A stretch of 64,000 nucleotides of DNA. Source: Hyphomicrobiaceae bacterium (GTDB lineage Bacteria; Pseudomonadota; Alphaproteobacteria; Rhizobiales; Hyphomicrobiaceae). Location of the stretch: positions 186,001 through 250,000 of the forward strand of contig JALHOW010000004.1 in NCBI GenBank assembly GCA_022842785.1. Direction: 5' to 3'. The position numbers were made by a program, and so were the translations under genes. Shown in pieces: positions 59,921 through 64,000 of the stretch. The notes beneath the pieces are model-generated. The model had not been told where the DNA came from. It ran no database searches and saw nothing but the letters and a program-made list of their open reading frames with translations. Numbering within the stretch: the first letter of the stretch is position 1; each line of letters begins with the position of its first letter.

Positions 59921-62215
59921 ATGGCGAAGGCACCCTTCCAGGATGATCATGGGCCGCCCTCCGAGCCGGGGCTGCGGATCATTCTGCGTCGTCTGCGCGA
60001 GATCATCGAGGAGCCGGGTGACGGCCAGAGCCGCCTCGACAAGATCGTCCGCCAGATCGCCGGTCTCATGGTGGCCGAGGTCTGCTCGATCTACCTGAAG
60101 CGCCAGGATGGCAGCCTCGAGCTGTTCGCGACCGAGGGCCTCAATCCGTCTGCCGTCCACCGCACGTTCATGAAGCGGGGCGAGGGCCTCGTTGGGCGCT
60201 GCGCCGAGATGGCCGTGCCCATCAACGAGCCGGACGCGCAGGGCCATCCGGCCTTCTCCTATCGCCCGGAAACCGGCGAGGAAATCTACCACTCGTTCCT
60301 GTCGGTGCCGATCCTGAGAAGCGGCGACGTGCTCGGCGTGCTCACGGTCCAGAACAAGACGCCGCGCGAGTACTCCGACGAGGACGTCGAGATCCTCCAG
60401 ACGACCGCCATGGTGCTCGCCGAGCAACTCGTCTCGGCCGGCATTCCCGGCGCCAACATGGCCATCGAGTTCAGCCGCCGCGTCGGCCACGTAGCCAAGG
60501 GCCAGTCGATCTCCGACGGCATCGCGCTCGGCCACGCCGTGTTGCATCAGCCGCGCGTTGTGGTGACCCGCCTCACGTCCGATGACCCTGCCGCCGAAGC
60601 TGTTCGCCTCGAGCTGGCCATTGCCGAGCTCAAGGCAACCGTCGACGAAATGCTCGGTGCCGGCGACCTCGCGCGCGAAGGCGAGCACAAGGACATTCTC
60701 GAAGCGTACCGCATGTTCGCGAATGATCGCGGCTGGCAGCGGCGCCTCAAGGAAGCGATCACGTCGGGGCTGACGGCGGAAGCCGCCGTCGAGCGCGTAC
60801 AGAACGAAACGCGGGCGCGGATGCTGCGTCAGCGCGATCCCTACTGGCGCGATCGCGTACGCGACCTCGAAGATCTCTCGGACCGCCTGCTGCGCATTCT
60901 GGCAACACCGAATGCGGGCGGCAGCGCCGTCGACAAACAACTACCGCACGACGCGATCGTCATCGCGCGCAACATGGGCGCGGCCGATCTCCTCGACTAC
61001 GATCGCACGCGACTGCGCGGCCTCGTCATCGAGGAAGGCGGCGGGCAGAGCCATGTCGCGATCGTTGCACGTGCTCTCGGTATCGTGGCCATAACGGATG
61101 TGCGCCGGGTGATCGAGCGTATCGACGCCGGCGATCCCGTCATCGTCGACGGCAACACGGGCGAGATGTTCGTGCGTCCGACGAGTGACGTGATCCAGGC
61201 CTATTCCGACAAGGTGCGCTTCCGCGCACGTCAGCAACGCCAGTACCGCTCGCTCGTCGGCCGCCCCGCTGTCACCAAGGATGGCGCGCAGATCTCGCTG
61301 CAGATGAACGCAGGCCTTCCCGACGATCTCGTGCATCTCGAGCAGTCGGGCGCCGAGGGCATCGGCCTCTTCCGCACCGAGCTGCAGTTCATGATCACGG
61401 CGACGTTCCCGCGCGGCGACCGCCAGACGCAGGTCTATCGCGCCGTGATCGAAGGGGCCGGCGGCCGCCCCATCACCTTCCGCACGCTCGATATCGGTGG
61501 TGACAAGGTCTTGCCCTACATGCGCCAGCACGCCGAGGACAACCCGGCGCTCGGCTGGCGCGGCATTCGCATGGGCCTCGACCGCACCGCGCTCCTGCGC
61601 ACGCAGCTCCGCGCAATGCTCCGTGCCGCCGAAGGTGCCGAGTTGCGCGTGATGATCCCGATGGTCTCCGAGCCCGGCGAGATCATCGCCGCGCGCGCCG
61701 TCCTCGATCGCGAGATCGATCTCCTGCGCCGCCGCAGTGGTGTGGAGCCGCCTCGCGTGCAGTTCGGCATCATGATCGAGGTGCCGTCGCTGCTGTTCGA
61801 CCTGGATCAGGTGCTGCCGCTGGTCGACTTCGCATCCGTCGGCAGCAACGACCTCATGCAGTACTTCTTCGCGTCCGACCGCGGTAACCCGAAGGTCTCC
61901 GCGCGCTTCGACGTGCTCGCACCCTCGTTTCTGCGGGCGTTGAAGGGCGTAACGGAGGCGGGCAGACGCCTCGGCGTGCCCGTTGCGCTCTGTGGCGAGA
62001 TCGGCGGGCGGCCGCTCGAGGCCATGGCGCTCATCGGCGCCGGCTTCCGCACGCTATCCATGGCGCCGGCCAGTATCGGTCCGGTCAAAAGCATGGTGCT
62101 CGGCCTTCATGCCGCACGCACCGAGCAGGCCGTCTCCGATCTGATCGCCAAGGGCGGGCGCAGCATCCGTGACGGGCTTGCAGCGTTCGCGGTAAGCGAA
62201 GGCATAGAAATCTAG
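59921..62215 (+). CDS. ptsP: Phosphoenolpyruvate-protein phosphotransferase PtsP (EI-Ntr)
   Basis: This 764-aa protein has an N-terminal GAF domain (about 30-170), then the PTS Enzyme I core: the phospho-histidine loop GGGQSHVAIVARALG, the PEP-binding region IGLFRTELQFM, GLRMGL-like RGIRMGLDRT and CGEIGG near the C-terminus. It is EI of the nitrogen PTS, phosphorylating NPr; GAF senses glutamine or other signals. ATG 59921 is preferred over TTG 59867. PtsO/PtsN are not in the window. The enoyl-CoA hydratase gene follows 18 bp on. Confidence 0.93.
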   Translation: MAKAPFQDDHGPPSEPGLRIILRRLREIIEEPGDGQSRLDKIVRQIAGLMVAEVCSIYLKRQDGSLELFATEGLNPSAVHRTFMKRGEGLVGRCAEMAVPINEPDAQGHPAFSYRPETGEEIYHSFLSVPILRSGDVLGVLTVQNKTPREYSDEDVEILQTTAMVLAEQLVSAGIPGANMAIEFSRRVGHVAKGQSISDGIALGHAVLHQPRVVVTRLTSDDPAAEAVRLELAIAELKATVDEMLGAGDLAREGEHKDILEAYRMFANDRGWQRRLKEAITSGLTAEAAVERVQNETRARMLRQRDPYWRDRVRDLEDLSDRLLRILATPNAGGSAVDKQLPHDAIVIARNMGAADLLDYDRTRLRGLVIEEGGGQSHVAIVARALGIVAITDVRRVIERIDAGDPVIVDGNTGEMFVRPTSDVIQAYSDKVRFRARQQRQYRSLVGRPAVTKDGAQISLQMNAGLPDDLVHLEQSGAEGIGLFRTELQFMITATFPRGDRQTQVYRAVIEGAGGRPITFRTLDIGGDKVLPYMRQHAEDNPALGWRGIRMGLDRTALLRTQLRAMLRAAEGAELRVMIPMVSEPGEIIAARAVLDREIDLLRRRSGVEPPRVQFGIMIEVPSLLFDLDQVLPLVDFASVGSNDLMQYFFASDRGNPKVSARFDVLAPSFLRALKGVTEAGRRLGVPVALCGEIGGRPLEAMALIGAGFRTLSMAPASIGPVKSMVLGLHAARTEQAVSDLIAKGGRSIRDGLAAFAVSEGIEI

Positions 62216-62233
62216 GGAATCGAGGAAGCAATC

Positions 62234-63034
62234 ATGAGCGAGCCGCGCGATATCGACGTCAGCGTCGCCGACGAAATCCAGGTCATTCGTTTCACCCGGC
62301 CGGACAAGAAGAACGCTTTCACGGGCGGCATGTACGACGCCATGTCCGAGGCGCTGGACCGCGGCGAGAAAGACGACGGCATCATCGCGTATGTCTTCAT
62401 CGGCTCGGGCGGCATCTTCAATGCCGGCAACGACATCAACGACTTCATCCGCCGCTCCAAAGCCGGCAGCGGCGACGGCATCCCGACGCCCTCGCTGAGC
62501 TTCATCCGGCGCCTGCCCAAGGTGACGAAGCCCATGATCGCGGCCGTGGACGGCCTCGCAATTGGTATCGGCACGACCATGCTCTTCCACTGCGATCTCG
62601 TCTATGCGAGCCCGACGGCGAGCCTCCGAACGCCATTCCTCGACCTCGGCCTGGTCCCGGAAGCGGCATCGAGCCTCACGGCTGTCATGCGCATGGGCAA
62701 TGCCCGCGCATTCGAGTTGCTATGTCTTGGCGAACCCTTCAATGCCGAGCGCGCGAAGGAAGCCGGGATCGTCAATGCCGTGGTTCCGGCTGCCGAGCTT
62801 GAAGCAACCGCCATGAAGGCGGCCCGCCGCCTCGCGAGCAAGCCGCGCGGCGCCCTGCTCGCGGCACGCCGCCTCATGCGAGGCGATCCGTCTGCGCTCA
62901 GCGCCCAGATCGAGGCCGAATCCGAGGTCTTCAAGACCTGCATGGGCAGTGCCGAGGCGCAGGAGGCCTTCGCCGCCTTCTTCGAGAAGCGCCCGCCCGA
63001 TTTCGCCAAGGCACGCGCAAAGGCCAAGGGCTGA
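62234..63034 (+). CDS. Enoyl-CoA hydratase/isomerase family protein
   Basis: This 266-aa crotonase has VIRFTRPDKKNAFTGGMYDA, GGIFNAGNDINDF (oxyanion-hole loop) and KPMIAAVDGLAIGIGTTMLF. The active-site Glu pair is only partly clear: LVPEAASSLTAVMRMG keeps one Glu, so hydration or isomerisation is possible. It starts 18 bp after ptsP on the same strand with GAGGAAG upstream. The substrate is unknown. Confidence 0.86.
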   Translation: MSEPRDIDVSVADEIQVIRFTRPDKKNAFTGGMYDAMSEALDRGEKDDGIIAYVFIGSGGIFNAGNDINDFIRRSKAGSGDGIPTPSLSFIRRLPKVTKPMIAAVDGLAIGIGTTMLFHCDLVYASPTASLRTPFLDLGLVPEAASSLTAVMRMGNARAFELLCLGEPFNAERAKEAGIVNAVVPAAELEATAMKAARRLASKPRGALLAARRLMRGDPSALSAQIEAESEVFKTCMGSAEAQEAFAAFFEKRPPDFAKARAKAKG

Positions 63035-63081
63035 CAGGCTCCGCACCGCATCTGCCGCAATCGAGCTGATAGAGTGGCGGC

Positions 63082-64000
63082 ATGGAGTTTTCGAAGCGCC
63101 ATATCGGACTGCTGGGACTTTGCATCCTCGCACTGGCTCTGCTCGCGTCGGCGCCACAGGCTGGCGCGAACTGGCTGACGCGTATTCTCAAGCACGCCGA
63201 TGACGGCGTCCCGAGCCGTACTGGCAAGCGTCTCCCGGCACTTGATGAAGCGGGCGCGCATCTGAAGACGCTGCCGGCCGCACGGCGCTCTCGGGCCGTG
63301 GCCGCCGAGCTGACGGACGAGGATCACTGGCGCCTGCGCAATGCCGAAGGCGAGACGTTTACGGCAGCGACGCCTGAAGAACTCAGCCGCGGGCTGCGTG
63401 TGCTCGCACCTCTGACCGAGGAGGCGTCGAAGCACGTCATCCTCCTGACCGGCGATACACTCTTCAAGGACAGGACCAAGCTCAAGGCACTGCCCGCCGA
63501 CGCCGAGTTCGACGCACTCATCGAAAGCCGCGTCCATAAGCTCGTGCGGCGCGTCGTCGACGGCGTCGAGCGCTACAGCCTCGATGTCGGCAATGGCGTA
63601 CATGTGCCGATCCGCGACCGCGCACAAGTGCACGAGATGCTTTGGCAAATCGCGCGGCCGGTCGATCTCTCGGGGCTCCGCGTACTGGCGCTCGAACCGG
63701 GCGCGATGGGTCTCCTCAAGCGCACACGGCCGGCCGATCCGGCCCCGGGACGTGTCGCCGTCGAAACAGTCGATCCCGAGCGGTTGCCGCATATGCTGAG
63801 CGCCGTCGCCCGCGGCACGATCGTGATCAGCGGCCGCATGAAGGGTGGAGCGCTGCACTACCGGGCGTCGAGCGGTCCGGAGCGAACGCTCATGCTCGAC
63901 GAACTGCGGAAGGCCGCAGCGGCACATGACGTCAATGTGGTGGTCATCGAGAGCGCTAGTGCGCGCCAGCCCGGCACACGCAACTGGTTCTGGCAGCGTG
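63082..64000 (+). CDS. Exported hypothetical protein, partial at right edge
   Basis: The frame opens at ATG 63082 and continues to the window edge (306 codons). It has a signal peptide (MEFSKRHIGLLGLCILALAL, end APQAGA) and then a periplasmic alpha/beta region with HVILLTGDTLFKDR and GALHYRASSGPERTLMLDEL. I recognise no family. It follows the enoyl-CoA hydratase by 47 bp. Confidence 0.7.
   Translation, partial: MEFSKRHIGLLGLCILALALLASAPQAGANWLTRILKHADDGVPSRTGKRLPALDEAGAHLKTLPAARRSRAVAAELTDEDHWRLRNAEGETFTAATPEELSRGLRVLAPLTEEASKHVILLTGDTLFKDRTKLKALPADAEFDALIESRVHKLVRRVVDGVERYSLDVGNGVHVPIRDRAQVHEMLWQIARPVDLSGLRVLALEPGAMGLLKRTRPADPAPGRVAVETVDPERLPHMLSAVARGTIVISGRMKGGALHYRASSGPERTLMLDELRKAAAAHDVNVVVIESASARQPGTRNWFWQR

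Overview
The window is high-GC DNA from an alphaproteobacterium, most likely of the order Hyphomicrobiales. The pointers are a 331-residue ribosomal protein S2 with the long C-terminal extension of that group, a DUF5330 protein, a Porin_2-type porin, the hflK-hflC-DUF2065 set, lysC followed by ptsP, and a FixL-like kinase. No rRNA, tRNA, CRISPR array or replication origin was recognised.

Regions: (1) 1-4803, a GntR regulator divergent from a Zn alcohol dehydrogenase, a Baeyer-Villiger monooxygenase and an alpha-hydroxy-acid oxidase. (2) 4790-9891, a minus-strand iron-uptake operon: siderophore receptor, PiuC-type dioxygenase, Sel1-repeat protein, TonB. (3) 10233-16459, a small secreted protein, an SDR with a BisC-like molybdoenzyme, and a tightly overlapping operon of dihydropyrimidinase, a 104-aa unknown and a COG0523 GTPase. 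(4) 16611-20625, a DsbD/ScsB-type reductase, a redoxin and a DUF3500 protein. (5) 20631-25394, on one strand recA, a family-4 uracil-DNA glycosylase, and three genes resembling phage thymine-hypermodification enzymes (HMUDK-helical/aGPT-PPlase-like protein, thymidylate-synthase homologue, duplicated Nmad1-like protein). (6) 25543-29768, a 4.2-kb transposon with 21-bp inverted ends (20/21 identical), a near-perfect 9-bp target duplication, an IS1-type transposase and six passenger genes including an XRE-ImmA/IrrE protein; it sits 148 bp upstream of recA. (7) 29972-43007, mostly core and catabolic genes (rpsB-tsf, propionyl-CoA synthetase, acyl-CoA dehydrogenase, CoA-transferase, two GNATs) plus an 84-bp tandem repeat and a long palindromic intergenic element. 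(8) 43170-50097, two hybrid histidine kinases (one with the haem-PAS residues of FixL), a site-2 protease with CBS domains and an AlkA-type glycosylase. (9) 50210-64000, trkA, a D-amino-acid aminotransferase, an M20 amidohydrolase, a porin, hflK-hflC-DUF2065, lysC, ptsP, an enoyl-CoA hydratase and a partial exported protein.

The two most notable observations are the chromosomal DNA-hypermodification-like gene set downstream of recA, and the complete IS1-type transposon with cargo that was read here from its end repeats. Family names come from reading the translations; no database search was possible.
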